From Aeromonas lusitana (GTDB lineage: Bacteria > Pseudomonadota > Gammaproteobacteria > Enterobacterales > Aeromonadaceae), in NCBI RefSeq assembly GCF_002812985.1, contig NZ_PGCP01000013.1, positions 62,001 to 126,000 on the forward strand: a stretch of DNA of 64,000 nt, read 5' to 3'. This document shows positions 27,514 to 36,697 of this stretch, in pieces; position 1 is the first letter of the stretch; each line of letters opens with the position of its first letter. The notes under the pieces were generated by a model, which was not told the DNA's origin, made no database searches, and saw only the letters and a list, made by a program, of their open reading frames with translations. The translations under genes and the position numbers were made by a program.

Positions 27514-30500
27514 TTACTGGATAAATTGTTGTTGTGACAGCAACTCATCCAATACCGGATTCGGTATGGTATGGCTGAGAAGGTCAGGGGCATTGCCATC
27601 CGGCTGCGCCGGCATGCTCAGTGGCTCACCAGCAGTGCCCGTGGCGGCCTGACTGGCAGGCGCCACCTGGCTGAGCAGGCTGTCCATATCATCATGATTG
27701 AGCAGATCGTTGGTGACTATCCGGGTCTCTATCGGGCTGGCTGACTCAGCAGCGTTGTGACCGGTGGGCAATACGATGAGCTCATCCTGTGCCCCCGAGC
27801 CGAGCAATGGGGCAGAGAAGGCAGAGTAGGATGCCTTCTCCTGGGTCCACAGGGTCAGCGGTGAGGGAGAGATGCCCCCTTGCAGATCGGTGACATCGAT
27901 GACCAGAGAAGTATCCGCGGTATCACCATCGCCGTCACGCAAGGTGAGCAGGAATTTATCCTGCCCATTCCCATGAATATCCTTGGCCTGATAGTCGTAC
28001 TGCCCGGTTTCAAAGTTCAGTGCCAGCTTGCCGTTGGTCGTATCCAGCGTCAGCTTGGCGCCGTCGGCCACCTTGTTGTCAGTTGCACCGTCATGGAGGA
28101 AGATGCCCCCCTTGGCCTGCTCGTAGAAGTAGGTGCGGCCATCGTAGTTCAGGCTCTGCACCCACTCTCCCTCGACGGAATGCTGGGTGAGATCGCCGTG
28201 CAGCTGGCCTGGCACCGACTCGCTCAGGATGTTGACGACATCTGCATCTTCTACCTGAATGGCAGACCCATCCTTGCCAGCCAAGGGTTCCAGATACTCG
28301 AGTGAGGCACTTTTGCCAATGGCCAACATATTCATGTTGTCAAAGGGGTGGCCATGTTTGTCCATGATGTGATCCATGGATTCGCCCAGGATGAGGAACT
28401 GCTCAGCCTTGGTCGGTTCCACCCTGCCATTGAGCAGATCCTGATAATGTTGCTCTCCGCCCACCTCATCCGGGCTGATGCCACTCATCAGCCTGTCACG
28501 TATCTCCTGGGACTTGTAGGCCCCGCTTGCCCAATAACTGAAGTCAGAGGGAGCGCCGTCGGAGAGGAAATAGAACTGCTTGCTGGTTCCCTCCATGGCG
28601 GCCTGATCCTGCGGGTTGCCCAGAATAGCATCCACCTGGTTCAGGGCCTGGTAATAGGGCGTCCAGCCTGCCGGGGAGAGGGTGTCGAAGAACTTCTGGA
28701 TATCGTCCAGAGAGTGCAGCCAGCCTGAGGTCTGACCATCTGGATAACCCGCATGGGTTGCAATCTTGAATTGCACGTCGCCCATCTTGTCATATTGTTC
28801 GAACATCGCCTTGATGGCCTGCTGGGAGATCGACCAGCGGGTGGTCCACTGACCGTTGCCATCGCGCACGTAGTCCTTCATTGAGCCGGACATGTCCAGC
28901 GCTATGATGACGGAGTTGAACTGCGGTGCCACATCGCCGACGGAATGGGTGATGGGGACAGGGGTGGGGGCGCTGTCGATGATATCGACGATCAGCTGCC
29001 CCTGGGTGAGCTGATTCCCCACCTGGATATTCATGTCGAAGGGGAGTGAGAGCAGATCCTTGCCGGGGAGGGAATGATCCAGCGGCCGGAAGAGATCCAG
29101 CTGATAGCTGCCATTCTGCGGATCCAGCTGTGCAACCAGCACATCGACCCTCTGGCCCCCTTCCATGATGAATCCGGTCAGTTGCAGGCCATCTAGGCTG
29201 ACCTCGTAGCTGAGGGGATGACCGCCACTGCTGACGCTGGTACCGCTCTGTTGAGCCGCAAACTGATACTCGTGAGGCGTTGCATCGTGAGCTCCTGGCA
29301 AGATGCCTTCGCTGTGAGCCGGGGTCCCATTACCCAGATCGCTCTCCTGCAACTCAACATGGAGTGGAGCTGCGTCGGAGAGGGGATCCCCAATGATGGT
29401 GACATTGACCCTGGCCTTGTCGGTCGCCCCGTGGGTGTCACGGATGCTGTATTCAAACTCGATCGACTTGGCCTCTCCCGGGCGCAGGTCACGTTGTCCC
29501 GCCGGCAGTGTCTGGAGATATTTGGTGGCATCGAAGAACAGCTTGCCGTTCACCAGGGTGACGTAGTCCGGGTAGCTGCCCTCCACGATAGCGATCGCAT
29601 CCTGATTGGGGTCCGAGTCATTGTTCAGCACGTCGAGGGAGAGGCTGCCCGTCTCGTTGGTTTGGAATGCTTGATCGAAGTGGGTCAGATCCGCGGTGAC
29701 CTTGGTGATGAAGTACTCGGAGCCCTGGGGGTCGACGATGCCATCTTTATAGCCAATCGCCGACATCTCTATGCTGTCGAAGTAGCGGCCGCCGGCATCG
29801 ATCTGGATGGTCTGCTTCCCACCCGAGGTGCCTTCGAAGATACCGCTCGCGACCAGCTCACCCTTATAAAAGGCTTTCCAGACACCGCGCTCACAGCCGG
29901 GCTCCCAACCACCACTGGCTCGATCGGACCACAGGTTCCTAACCTCAATGGTGGCATGATTGGCCAGCTGTCCTTGCTGGAAGGTAAAGCGCATGGCTTC
30001 ACTCTTGTCTTCACTGTCCAGATAGCCGATCTGCCCCGCCTGTACCGCATCCGCGCCTGGTTGCTCGATGCCGGATTTCACGCCGTAACGGTGGTCGCCA
30101 TCGCCGGTGTAATCTGACTTTTCGGCATCGGCGACCCTGGTCCCGGTCGTCGCATCTATGACGTAGTAATCCACCTTGATATCGCTGCTGGTCTCCCAGT
30201 TATCACCATCGAGGGTGACACTCTGCTGTCTGCTTAGGCCATCGTCCCGGGCATCCGGGGCTTCGTTGGTGCCTGTGACGGTGACGGTGACGCTGTGCTC
30301 GGCAGTGCCATCGGCGCTTTTTACCACGAAGGTCTCGCTTGGCAGGGTCTCGCCTTCTTTGAGGGCCTGCACGACGGGATCGTTATTGTCGAGCTGATAG
30401 GTCCAGTTGCCGTCGGCATCGATGGTGAAGGTGCCGTGGGCGCCCTTGATGTCGGTCTGGGGCTGGAACACGGCTTCGCCGTTGTCGACGTCGGTGGCGA

Positions 30501-32034
30501 TCAGCTTGCCGCCGGTGGTGAGGGTCACGTCCTCTTTGACCGCACCCTGGTCAGCGCCCGGAGTGGCGACACCGATGGTGGCGATGTCATTGGTACCGGT
30601 GATGGAGACGGTGACGCTGTGTTCGGCGGAGCCATCGGCGCTCTTGACCACAAAGGTTTCGCTCGGCAGGGCTTCACCTTCTTTGAGGGCCTGCACGGCG
30701 GGATCGTTATTGTCGAGCTGATAGGTCCAGTTGCCGTCGGCATCCATGGTGAAGGTGCCGTGGGCGCCCTTGATGTCGGTCTGGGGTTGGAACACGGCTT
30801 CGCCGTTGTCGACATCGGTGGCAACCAGCTTGCCGCCGGTGGTGAGGGTCACGTCTTCCTTGACCGCACCCTGGTCAGCGCCCGGAGTGGCAACACCGAT
30901 GGTGGTGTCGTCGTTGGTACCTGTGATGGCGACGGTAATTGTGTGCTGGGCGGAGCCATCGGCACTTTTGACCACGAAGGTTTCGCTTGGCAGGGTTTCG
31001 CCTTCTTTGAGGGCCTGCACGACGGGATCGTCGTTGTCGAGCTGATAGGTCCAGTTGCCGTCGGCATCGATGGTGAAGGTACCGTGGGCGCCCTTGATGT
31101 CGGTCTGGGGCTGGAACACGGCTTCGCCGTTGTCGACATCGGTGGCGACCAATTTGCCGCCGGTGGTGAGGGTCACGTCTTCCTTGACCGCACCTTGGTC
31201 GGCGCCCGGGGTGGCGACGCCGATGGTGGCGTCGTCGTTGGTACCTGTGATGGTGATGGTGACCGTCGCCGGAGCACTCTGGTTGCCATTGGGATCGGTG
31301 GCAATATAGGTAAAGGAAGCCTGCCGGCTTTCCCCTTCTTTTAGCGATTGAAACTCTGCGGGGGGGGTATAAATATAGCTGCCATCGGCATTTAATATCA
31401 GCTGGCCCTGCTCTACATCCGTAATAAGAAAATAACCTTGGGGGTTTATACCGTCATGATCGAGATCTTGTGCCATGGGGACTTGAGCATAAAGGTTCGG
31501 AGTATCTTCTGAAATAATATGCTGCTGATCAAAAGCGACTGGGTCGTGTTCTCTCTCTTCAGGAATGTACTCACCCAAAAGATCTTCATATCTGATAAAT
31601 TCTGGCGTGTCATGTTCAGTGTCAAACCCGGCATTGGAAATAGTTGCCTTGTTGGTGCGCTCGGTCACGATAGCGCCCGCATTGCCAGAGGCTGCGGCTA
31701 TACCCGATACACCGCCACTGGCGGTGGCCTGTGCGATTTCGGTGGGATCCCTGCCATCCAGGATAGCGTTCTGAATCTCAGCAAGCTCTTGCTCCTCCTT
31801 GGGCGACAAGGGCTCAATCTCGAGATCCATGGCGGGTTGGGTCGCTGGCTCGGATATATCAGAGATAGAAGAGGGAGGAGTGAGTTCCACTTCTGATGTG
31901 GAAACAAGCAATGATCCCTTGGGTATCAAGTCCCCTATTTGGACATTTTTTATCGAGCCATCGCTTAACACCAGCCAAGATTTATCCTGAGCCTGGGTAA
32001 TCTGCATAGGTTGATCGAGCAGGGTTCTGAACAT
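27514..32034 (-). CDS. LapA-like surface adhesin with retention module, VCBS repeats and vWA domain
   Basis: Very acidic 1506-residue secreted protein without a Sec signal. The N terminus (1-140) resembles the retention module of LapA-type adhesins: ILDGRDPTEIAQATASGG, an Ala-rich stretch GIAAASGNAG (111-120) where LapG would cut, then VTERTNKATISNAGFDT. One diverged repeat precedes three 108-residue VCBS repeats (269-592) that are almost identical. A carbohydrate-binding-like segment follows (about 600-760), then a cadherin-like part, and a von Willebrand A domain with MIDAS motif DMSGS starting at Asp1047. No GGxGxD calcium repeats are seen before the C terminus. Probably exported by a type I system encoded elsewhere. 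Confidence 0.85.
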   Translation of the reverse strand: MFRTLLDQPMQITQAQDKSWLVLSDGSIKNVQIGDLIPKGSLLVSTSEVELTPPSSISDISEPATQPAMDLEIEPLSPKEEQELAEIQNAILDGRDPTEIAQATASGGVSGIAAASGNAGAIVTERTNKATISNAGFDTEHDTPEFIRYEDLLGEYIPEEREHDPVAFDQQHIISEDTPNLYAQVPMAQDLDHDGINPQGYFLITDVEQGQLILNADGSYIYTPPAEFQSLKEGESRQASFTYIATDPNGNQSAPATVTITITGTNDDATIGVATPGADQGAVKEDVTLTTGGKLVATDVDNGEAVFQPQTDIKGAHGTFTIDADGNWTYQLDNDDPVVQALKEGETLPSETFVVKSADGSAQHTITVAITGTNDDTTIGVATPGADQGAVKEDVTLTTGGKLVATDVDNGEAVFQPQTDIKGAHGTFTMDADGNWTYQLDNNDPAVQALKEGEALPSETFVVKSADGSAEHSVTVSITGTNDIATIGVATPGADQGAVKEDVTLTTGGKLIATDVDNGEAVFQPQTDIKGAHGTFTIDADGNWTYQLDNNDPVVQALKEGETLPSETFVVKSADGTAEHSVTVTVTGTNEAPDARDDGLSRQQSVTLDGDNWETSSDIKVDYYVIDATTGTRVADAEKSDYTGDGDHRYGVKSGIEQPGADAVQAGQIGYLDSEDKSEAMRFTFQQGQLANHATIEVRNLWSDRASGGWEPGCERGVWKAFYKGELVASGIFEGTSGGKQTIQIDAGGRYFDSIEMSAIGYKDGIVDPQGSEYFITKVTADLTHFDQAFQTNETGSLSLDVLNNDSDPNQDAIAIVEGSYPDYVTLVNGKLFFDATKYLQTLPAGQRDLRPGEAKSIEFEYSIRDTHGATDKARVNVTIIGDPLSDAAPLHVELQESDLGNGTPAHSEGILPGAHDATPHEYQFAAQQSGTSVSSGGHPLSYEVSLDGLQLTGFIMEGGQRVDVLVAQLDPQNGSYQLDLFRPLDHSLPGKDLLSLPFDMNIQVGNQLTQGQLIVDIIDSAPTPVPITHSVGDVAPQFNSVIIALDMSGSMKDYVRDGNGQWTTRWSISQQAIKAMFEQYDKMGDVQFKIATHAGYPDGQTSGWLHSLDDIQKFFDTLSPAGWTPYYQALNQVDAILGNPQDQAAMEGTSKQFYFLSDGAPSDFSYWASGAYKSQEIRDRLMSGISPDEVGGEQHYQDLLNGRVEPTKAEQFLILGESMDHIMDKHGHPFDNMNMLAIGKSASLEYLEPLAGKDGSAIQVEDADVVNILSESVPGQLHGDLTQHSVEGEWVQSLNYDGRTYFYEQAKGGIFLHDGATDNKVADGAKLTLDTTNGKLALNFETGQYDYQAKDIHGNGQDKFLLTLRDGDGDTADTSLVIDVTDLQGGISPSPLTLWTQEKASYSAFSAPLLGSGAQDELIVLPTGHNAAESASPIETRIVTNDLLNHDDMDSLLSQVAPASQAATGTAGEPLSMPAQPDGNAPDLLSHTIPNPVLDELLSQQQFIQ
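30259..31230 (-). repeat. Three tandem 324-bp repeats encoding VCBS domains
   Basis: Units 31230-30907, 30906-30583 and 30582-30259 are in perfect register, 108 codons each, and differ at few positions (for example Ile/Met after GTFT and Val/Ile after GGKL). Such DNA identity allows unit gain or loss by recombination and may indicate recent duplication or gene conversion. Confidence 0.93.
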
Positions 32035-32597
32035 GTGATGTTTTTCCTAATAGACTGAACTGTTTATATTTTTGTTATTTATGATTTGATGCTATTAAAG
32101 GCGCTCATTATATGAGCTGTCATGTTCGTTCAGACGTAAAATAAAGATTTTTAAAAGATTTAAATAAAAAACGTTTTCAGATGGCTTGCACTTGGCGCCA
32201 TGCCTAATGCTTTTCTAGTACCAATGCCCGATATTGATATTCATTTTCACAAGCAATGAGTCCTTGAGGTTTGAATATGGGTTGCCTTGTGGCGGTTATT
32301 TTGGGATCGATTATGCCAGCGACATAAAAAATACGGGGGCGAATCGTTTTACCGCTTTTTATGTGATGCAGATCACTGTACCATCGCCGCCCGACCTGCC
32401 AGTCGCCGTCTCTCCCGCGCGGCTGGCGTCACCGATACTCGCCGTCACCCGGAACGTGAATGACCCCAGGATGGGACCCGCCACTGAACCGTAGGTTTGT
32501 GGTTTGTGTGTCGCGTGGTCGGCACGCCCCGCCTGACGCCCTCGCGCCCCCCGTCTGCAGACTTGCCATATGAAACTCCTCTCTTCATAGGTGCAAG
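32035..32597. other. Divergent control region between adhesin and nucleoside transporter genes
   Basis: About 560 bases. The adhesin side (32040-32240) is very AT-rich and should carry its promoter. The transporter side contains a strong CRP-like site at 32362-32377. A plus-strand reading frame of 86 codons at 32234-32494 has no ribosome-binding site or family likeness and is not called. Confidence 0.6.
32362..32377 (+). promoter_or_regulatory. CRP-binding site upstream of the nucleoside transporter
   Basis: TGTGA-TGCAGA-TCACT matches the CRP consensus TGTGA-N6-TCACA at nine of ten core positions. It lies about 220 bp before the nupC-type gene. In E. coli nupC is activated by cAMP-CRP, so the same control is inferred here. 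Confidence 0.65.
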
Positions 32598-33809
32598 ATG
32601 ACCCTGTTATTGAGTCTGGTCGGCATGCTGGCCCTGATGTTTATCGCCTGGCTGGCCAGTGAAAACCGCCGTGCCATCCGCTGGCGCACCGTGCTCGGGG
32701 CCCTGGCCCTGCAGACTGGTTTCGCTGCCCTGGTGCTCTATTTTCCTCCCGGTCAGTTGCTGCTCGGCGCCATGAGCAACGGCGTCTCCGCCCTGCTCGG
32801 TTTTGCCGACAGTGGCATCCGCTTCGTGTTCGGCGATCTGGCGAGCAACGGCTTCATCTTCGCGGTGCGGGTGCTGCCGCTGGTCATCTTCATCAGCGCG
32901 CTGATCGCCGTGCTCTACCACTTCGGCATCATGCAGTGGGTGATCCGGGTGCTGGGGGGTGGCATTCACCGCCTGCTCGGCACCAGCCGCGCCGAGTCCC
33001 TGGTGGCCACCGGCAACATCTTCCTCTCCCAGGGGGAATCCCCCCTGCTGATCCGCCCCTTCCTGGCGGGCATGACCCGCTCCGAGCTGTTTGCGGTGAT
33101 GACCTGTGGCATGGCCTCGGTGGCGGGTTCGGTACTCGGTGGCTACGCCGGCCTCGGCGTGGATCTCAAGTACCTCATCGCCGCCTCCTTTATGGCGGCG
33201 CCGGGGGGCCTCTTGATGGCAAAACTGCTGGTGCCGGAGCAAGAGCGGGTACGCGAGCAAGACGAGATGACTTTGGACAAGAGCGACTACAGCAACGCCA
33301 TCGACGCCCTGGCAGGGGGCGCCATGGGGGGCATGAAGATCGCGGTGGCCATCGGCACCATCTTGCTGGCCTTCGTCAGCGTCATCACCATGCTGAACGC
33401 TGGCTTTGCCGCGGTCGGTGAGTGGTTAGGCTGGCCCGAGCTCTCCTTGCAGCTGCTGCTGGGCTACCTGTTCGCTCCCGTCGCCTGGCTTATCGGGGTG
33501 CCGAGCAACGAGATGATGGCGGCAGGCTCCCTGATTGGCCAGAAGGTCATCATGAACGAGTTCGTCGCCTATCTGGATTTTGCCAGCATCAAGGAGAACT
33601 TGAGCGCCCACACCCAGATCATCATCACCTTCGCCCTGTGCGGCTTCGCGAACCTGGGGTCCATCGCCATCCAGCTCGGCTCCATCGGCACCATGGCGCC
33701 GGAGCGCCGTCACGACGTGGCGAACATGGGCCTCAAGGCCGTGCTGGCCGCCACCCTGGCAAACCTGATGAGTGCGACCCTGGCGGGGATCTTCGCCTCA
33801 CTGGGCTAA
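32598..33809 (+). CDS. nupC: Concentrative nucleoside transporter (NupC/CNT family)
   Basis: Cation-coupled nucleoside importer of the inner membrane. 403 residues with 8-10 helices, including the CNT signature NIFLSQGESPLLIRP (GQ.E.P motif) and the second half motif GVPSNEMMAAGSLIGQK. Vibrio CNT proteins use Na+, E. coli NupC uses H+; the coupling ion here is not determined. A CRP site lies upstream and a terminator downstream. Confidence 0.92.
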   Translation: MTLLLSLVGMLALMFIAWLASENRRAIRWRTVLGALALQTGFAALVLYFPPGQLLLGAMSNGVSALLGFADSGIRFVFGDLASNGFIFAVRVLPLVIFISALIAVLYHFGIMQWVIRVLGGGIHRLLGTSRAESLVATGNIFLSQGESPLLIRPFLAGMTRSELFAVMTCGMASVAGSVLGGYAGLGVDLKYLIAASFMAAPGGLLMAKLLVPEQERVREQDEMTLDKSDYSNAIDALAGGAMGGMKIAVAIGTILLAFVSVITMLNAGFAAVGEWLGWPELSLQLLLGYLFAPVAWLIGVPSNEMMAAGSLIGQKVIMNEFVAYLDFASIKENLSAHTQIIITFALCGFANLGSIAIQLGSIGTMAPERRHDVANMGLKAVLAATLANLMSATLAGIFASLG

Positions 33810-33889
33810 GGCCCGGGATTCAGGTCCAGAGAAGATGTCAGATCATTAGGTTAGCTAATGAAGTTGGCTGTTTAATCATAAAAAATGAT

Positions 33890-33925
33890 AAAGCCCCGTC
33901 TCGCCACAAGGCCAGACGGGGCTTT
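33890..33925 (+). terminator. Rho-independent terminator after nupC
   Basis: Perfect 12-bp stem (33890-33901 with 33914-33925), 12-base loop, T-tract following. About 80 bp past nupC; a small CATTAG/CTAATG hairpin lies between. Confidence 0.88.
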
Positions 33926-34034
33926 TTATATGGTTGAGGTCGGATCCTCGGGCTGATGGGGTCGATGTCGGACGCAGAGTAGAGCATCGGATAGGAGACA
34001 AGACGGCTATCCGTGCACTTTGATGCTGAAAAAC

Positions 34035-34061
34035 AAAACACCGGCGCTGGGCCGGTGTTTT
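34035..34061 (-). terminator. Terminator after the DUF3297 gene
   Basis: Perfect 11-bp stem (34035-34045 with 34051-34061). On the minus strand it is followed by TTTTGTTTTT, as expected for the minus-strand gene ending at 34098. Confidence 0.85.
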
Positions 34062-34097
34062 GGATAGGCAGTCGAGCCCGTTAGGGCGCAGAAGTGC

Positions 34098-34340
34098 TTA
34101 GGCGTAGAAGGCTTCGACGGTGCCCTTGACGGTGATCAGCATGGCATTGCCATAGCGATCCTTGGCCTTGGGGGAGGGGATCTTCACCCAACCTTCACTG
34201 ATGCAGTACTCCTCGACATTGGTGCGCACCTTGCCGTTGAGCCGAATGCCGATCTCGTGTTCGAAGCACTCCGCCACATGGTGCGGGCTGCGCGGGTTGG
34301 CCGCCAGACGGTCGGGCAGTGCCGGTTTGTTGTCGCTCAT
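34098..34340 (-). CDS. DUF3297 family protein
   Basis: 80-residue soluble protein with the family pattern LPDRLAANPRSPHHV, GIRLNGKVRTNVEEYCISEGW and GNAMLITVKGTVEAFY. The length equals the family norm. Function unknown. Single gene with its own terminator. Confidence 0.88.
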   Translation of the reverse strand: MSDNKPALPDRLAANPRSPHHVAECFEHEIGIRLNGKVRTNVEEYCISEGWVKIPSPKAKDRYGNAMLITVKGTVEAFYA

Positions 34341-34481
34341 TTTATAGACCTGAGTGTGATAAAAAGTGGGTCATTGTAGGCAATGCCCGCCGTGGGCTCA
34401 AGGCTGGTGGCACGCAACTTCACCTTCACTTCACCGAGCGGGGGTAGGGTAGGCTCACGTTTTCAGTTGGAGCTTCACTCT

Positions 34482-35015
34482 ATGCCCACCATCGTCACTC
34501 ACGCCGCCGTCCCTCTCTGCCTTGGGCTCGGGCTTGGCAGCCGGATTATCTCGCCACGCCTGCTGCTGGCTGGGGTTGCCATCGCCATGCTGCCCGATGC
34601 CGATGTGCTCGCTTTTAAACTGGGGGTCGCCTACGGCCATGTCTTTGGCCACCGCGGCTTTACCCACTCATTGCTGTTTGCCTTTGCCCTGCCCACTCTG
34701 GCCATGCTGTTTCACCGCCAGTTAAGGGCCAGTGCCGCCACCGTCTGGTCGTTTCTGCTGGTCTCTCTGCTCTCCCACAGCTTGCTCGATTCACTCACCA
34801 CCGGCGGCAAGGGGGTGGGCTGGCTCTGGCCGTGGCATGACGAGCGTTTCTTTGCCCCCTGGCAGGTGATCCGGGTCGCCCCCTTCAAGTTGGAGGACTA
34901 TCTCACCGCCCGGGGTGAGGCGGTGATCCTCTCCGAGCTCTCCTTGGTCTGGCTGCCGGGGATGGTATTGATGTTGGTGTTGATGGGATGGCGGTTATGG
35001 AGCAGGGGACGGTAG
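34482..35015 (+). CDS. YdjM-type metal-dependent inner-membrane hydrolase
   Basis: 177 residues with about four hydrophobic segments. His residues of the family are in MPTIVTHAAVP (His7), LPDADVLAF and HRGFTHSLLFA. The C terminus carries the VIRVAPFKL and long hydrophobic helix usual in YdjM-like proteins. The ATG at 34482 begins at the family N terminus; an in-frame ATG at 34383 would add 33 unlike residues. E. coli ydjM is LexA-controlled, but no LexA box is seen here. Confidence 0.85.
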   Translation: MPTIVTHAAVPLCLGLGLGSRIISPRLLLAGVAIAMLPDADVLAFKLGVAYGHVFGHRGFTHSLLFAFALPTLAMLFHRQLRASAATVWSFLLVSLLSHSLLDSLTTGGKGVGWLWPWHDERFFAPWQVIRVAPFKLEDYLTARGEAVILSELSLVWLPGMVLMLVLMGWRLWSRGR

Positions 35016-35076
35016 TGGTGGGATTGGAAAGGGTTATTGGATATATCGTGGCTGAGCAAAAAAATCAAAACTTGGA

Positions 35077-35128
35077 CACCCATTTTTTTTATTCTGACGA
35101 TGTGATGTTCAGTTAAGAATAATGGGTG
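35077..35128. terminator. Imperfect hairpin between convergent genes
   Basis: CACCCATT (35077-35084) pairs with AATGGGTG (35121-35128), with TTATTCT/AGAATAA inside and a T-rich bulge. It could end transcription from the YdjM-like gene on the plus strand or mark the border of the AT-rich pocket. Confidence 0.4.
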
Positions 35129-35138
35129 CCCTAATTTT

Positions 35139-35450
35139 TTATGCTTGTCGTTTTGATTTAATTTGAGCAAATGTTATAAGTGTCTGGCAAAATGCAACAA
35201 CGTCTCCCATAGTTCTAAGAGAGTGTAGAGCAGGCCCCCAGTTAGCAGGCTCCCCCTCATAATGATGAACTTGCAACCAACCGCCCTGTCGTGCTGAATC
35301 ATGAGTTGAATTTTTAATTTGAAAGGCTATCCCATGCCTTTCTCTAGCTAAATAAACATCAAATTCAGCATCTGTTTCATTACCAGATACTTCATAGCCA
35401 TATTCTTCACCAATTGACCTGATTAGGTTTTTTGCTAACTGACGCTCCAT
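35139..35450 (-). CDS. Unknown 103-residue protein in AT-rich pocket
   Basis: Not recognised. The product is soluble, with an N-terminal helix (MERQLAKNLIRSIGEEYGYE) and the segment EFDVYLARERHGIAFQIKNS, which has the D...QxK spacing of PD-(D/E)xK nuclease folds; this is only a resemblance. It then contains a Trp-rich GGWLQVHHYEG and GPALHSLRTMGDVVAFC. The AT-rich codon use differs sharply from neighbours on both sides, suggesting horizontal acquisition with the next gene. Confidence 0.6.
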   Translation of the reverse strand: MERQLAKNLIRSIGEEYGYEVSGNETDAEFDVYLARERHGIAFQIKNSTHDSARQGGWLQVHHYEGEPANWGPALHSLRTMGDVVAFCQTLITFAQIKSKRQA

Positions 35451-35703
35451 TGTTTAATGCCTCTTTGGTTAATGTTAAAAACAGTGCGATTTTAAATGAA
35501 ATTACACAAAGTCAAATTTAAGTGTTCTAGCTACACTACAAAAACCTAAATGATAAAAATTCCCGTCGGCACTATCCAGACTTAAATGCTTTGTTATGTT
35601 TATTTGCATCTCCGATGTCTGAAGAAAAATGTGGACATCCATCTTTTTGTGCGCAGGCAATACAGCGCCTTGCTCAGAAAGGTGGATGTCCTGATTTTTT
35701 ATT

Positions 35704-35756
35704 GGAGTTAAGGCAGCATCGAAGGCGTCGGCCTTGAACGACTTGTTAGGCGTCAA
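35704..35756 (-). repeat. Integron attC-like half site
   Basis: On the minus strand the sequence directly after the 314-residue gene reads GCCTAACAAGTCGTTCAAGG, then CCGACGCC and later CCTTAACTCC. This closely resembles the 5' half (R'' core GCCTAAC and L'' box) of integron attC sites of the aadA-cassette type. The complementary second half keeps only CCTTAACTC and lacks a GTTRRRY core, so the site is degenerate or truncated. Confidence 0.55.
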
Positions 35757-36697
35757 TGCTTAAATCTTCTCTGTGCATCAACGATATACGCGAGATCTCT
35801 ACCCGGAGCCTTTAGCTCTGCCTCCTGAACCGCTATGTTCGCCTCACTTATCTTGAATGGCATCTCGGCGAGAGACTTAATTTTTAGCTTTACTAGAGAC
35901 TCAACTACTTCAGCGGTAGTTGTCACAATTGTTCTTAATGTTCCCTGCGAGAATTTAGCATTTTGAATTTTCATGTACTGCTGATATTCGTCCAGAAGAT
36001 GCAAGATTTCATCCTTAAGATGAACCGGATTTAGGTCTTTTTTATCGGATGCCTTGTTCATCCAGTTTTTGAGACGCCTAAATTTCATTTTGGCTTCCTC
36101 ATCGTTACGCCAATCTATGATTGCTTCCCATGGGGTTTCATTTGTTGGTTGCGGAACACTAGAAAGAACTAGATCAAGAACAAGGCTTTTATTATTTATG
36201 GGGGAATTCTTGAGTTTATTTCTAAGTAATGATTCGCTGCTAAGAATAATTGGAACGTCATGCAGAGGGTTTCTAATATCTGCAATTGCCAACTCAGGTG
36301 TATTTTCGATAAGCAATTCGCTACGAGTAATCTCGGATAGATCATCTTCAATTGGATTATGATCGGGCTGAAAGTAGTGTGTACTTGAGGTTGTACGGAT
36401 TACCCAGACAGGTAGATCCCTATTAAAATCCTCCATTTCCCATCCTGTTGCAAATGGATTATCTTTCGGAGAATTAAGTAGTCCATTATCGAAGAGCCAC
36501 TCGAGTTCGGTTGAAACCCTGCGAATTTGTTCTTCGCTATAATAAGCCACCGAGAGTGGGAAGCGTGCACGCCGAGCACGAGGAATGCTAGTTAAGAAAG
36601 CAAGAGTGACATTGTCAACGATTAAGGCTGATCTTTTTAAGGCTTCTAGAGAGTCTTCACCGGTAAAAGGTAGTAAAGCGGTTCTTGATTTGTCCAT
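35753..36697 (-). CDS. Unknown 314-residue protein, probable gene-cassette cargo
   Basis: Not recognised. Soluble and mostly helical. It begins MDKSRTALLPFTGEDSLEALK, has a central charged part (EAIIDWRNDEEAKMKFRRLK) and a C-terminal helix region ending in AYIVDAQRRFKH. AT-rich codon use. The gene is bracketed by inverted GTTRGGCGTCA ends: GTTGGGCGTCA upstream (36793-36803) and TGACGCCTAAC at its stop codon (35745-35755 on the minus strand), as expected for an integron cassette. Antiphage or toxin-antitoxin cargo is common in such cassettes, but nothing in the sequence proves it. Confidence 0.7.
   Translation of the reverse strand: MDKSRTALLPFTGEDSLEALKRSALIVDNVTLAFLTSIPRARRARFPLSVAYYSEEQIRRVSTELEWLFDNGLLNSPKDNPFATGWEMEDFNRDLPVWVIRTTSSTHYFQPDHNPIEDDLSEITRSELLIENTPELAIADIRNPLHDVPIILSSESLLRNKLKNSPINNKSLVLDLVLSSVPQPTNETPWEAIIDWRNDEEAKMKFRRLKNWMNKASDKKDLNPVHLKDEILHLLDEYQQYMKIQNAKFSQGTLRTIVTTTAEVVESLVKLKIKSLAEMPFKISEANIAVQEAELKAPGRDLAYIVDAQRRFKH

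Noticed and set aside
30259-31230. Regular repeats that might suggest a CRISPR array or satellite DNA
   Set aside because: The units are 324 bp, contiguous and in frame, encoding VCBS domains; there are no spacers.
32234-32494. 86-codon plus-strand frame upstream of nupC
   Set aside because: No ribosome-binding site, mixed composition, and it spans the CRP site and promoter region.
35502-35756. 84-codon minus-strand frame beginning MTPNKSFKADAF
   Set aside because: Its first dozen codons are the translated attC-like sequence, a common source of false genes, and the remainder has no recognisable features or ribosome-binding site.
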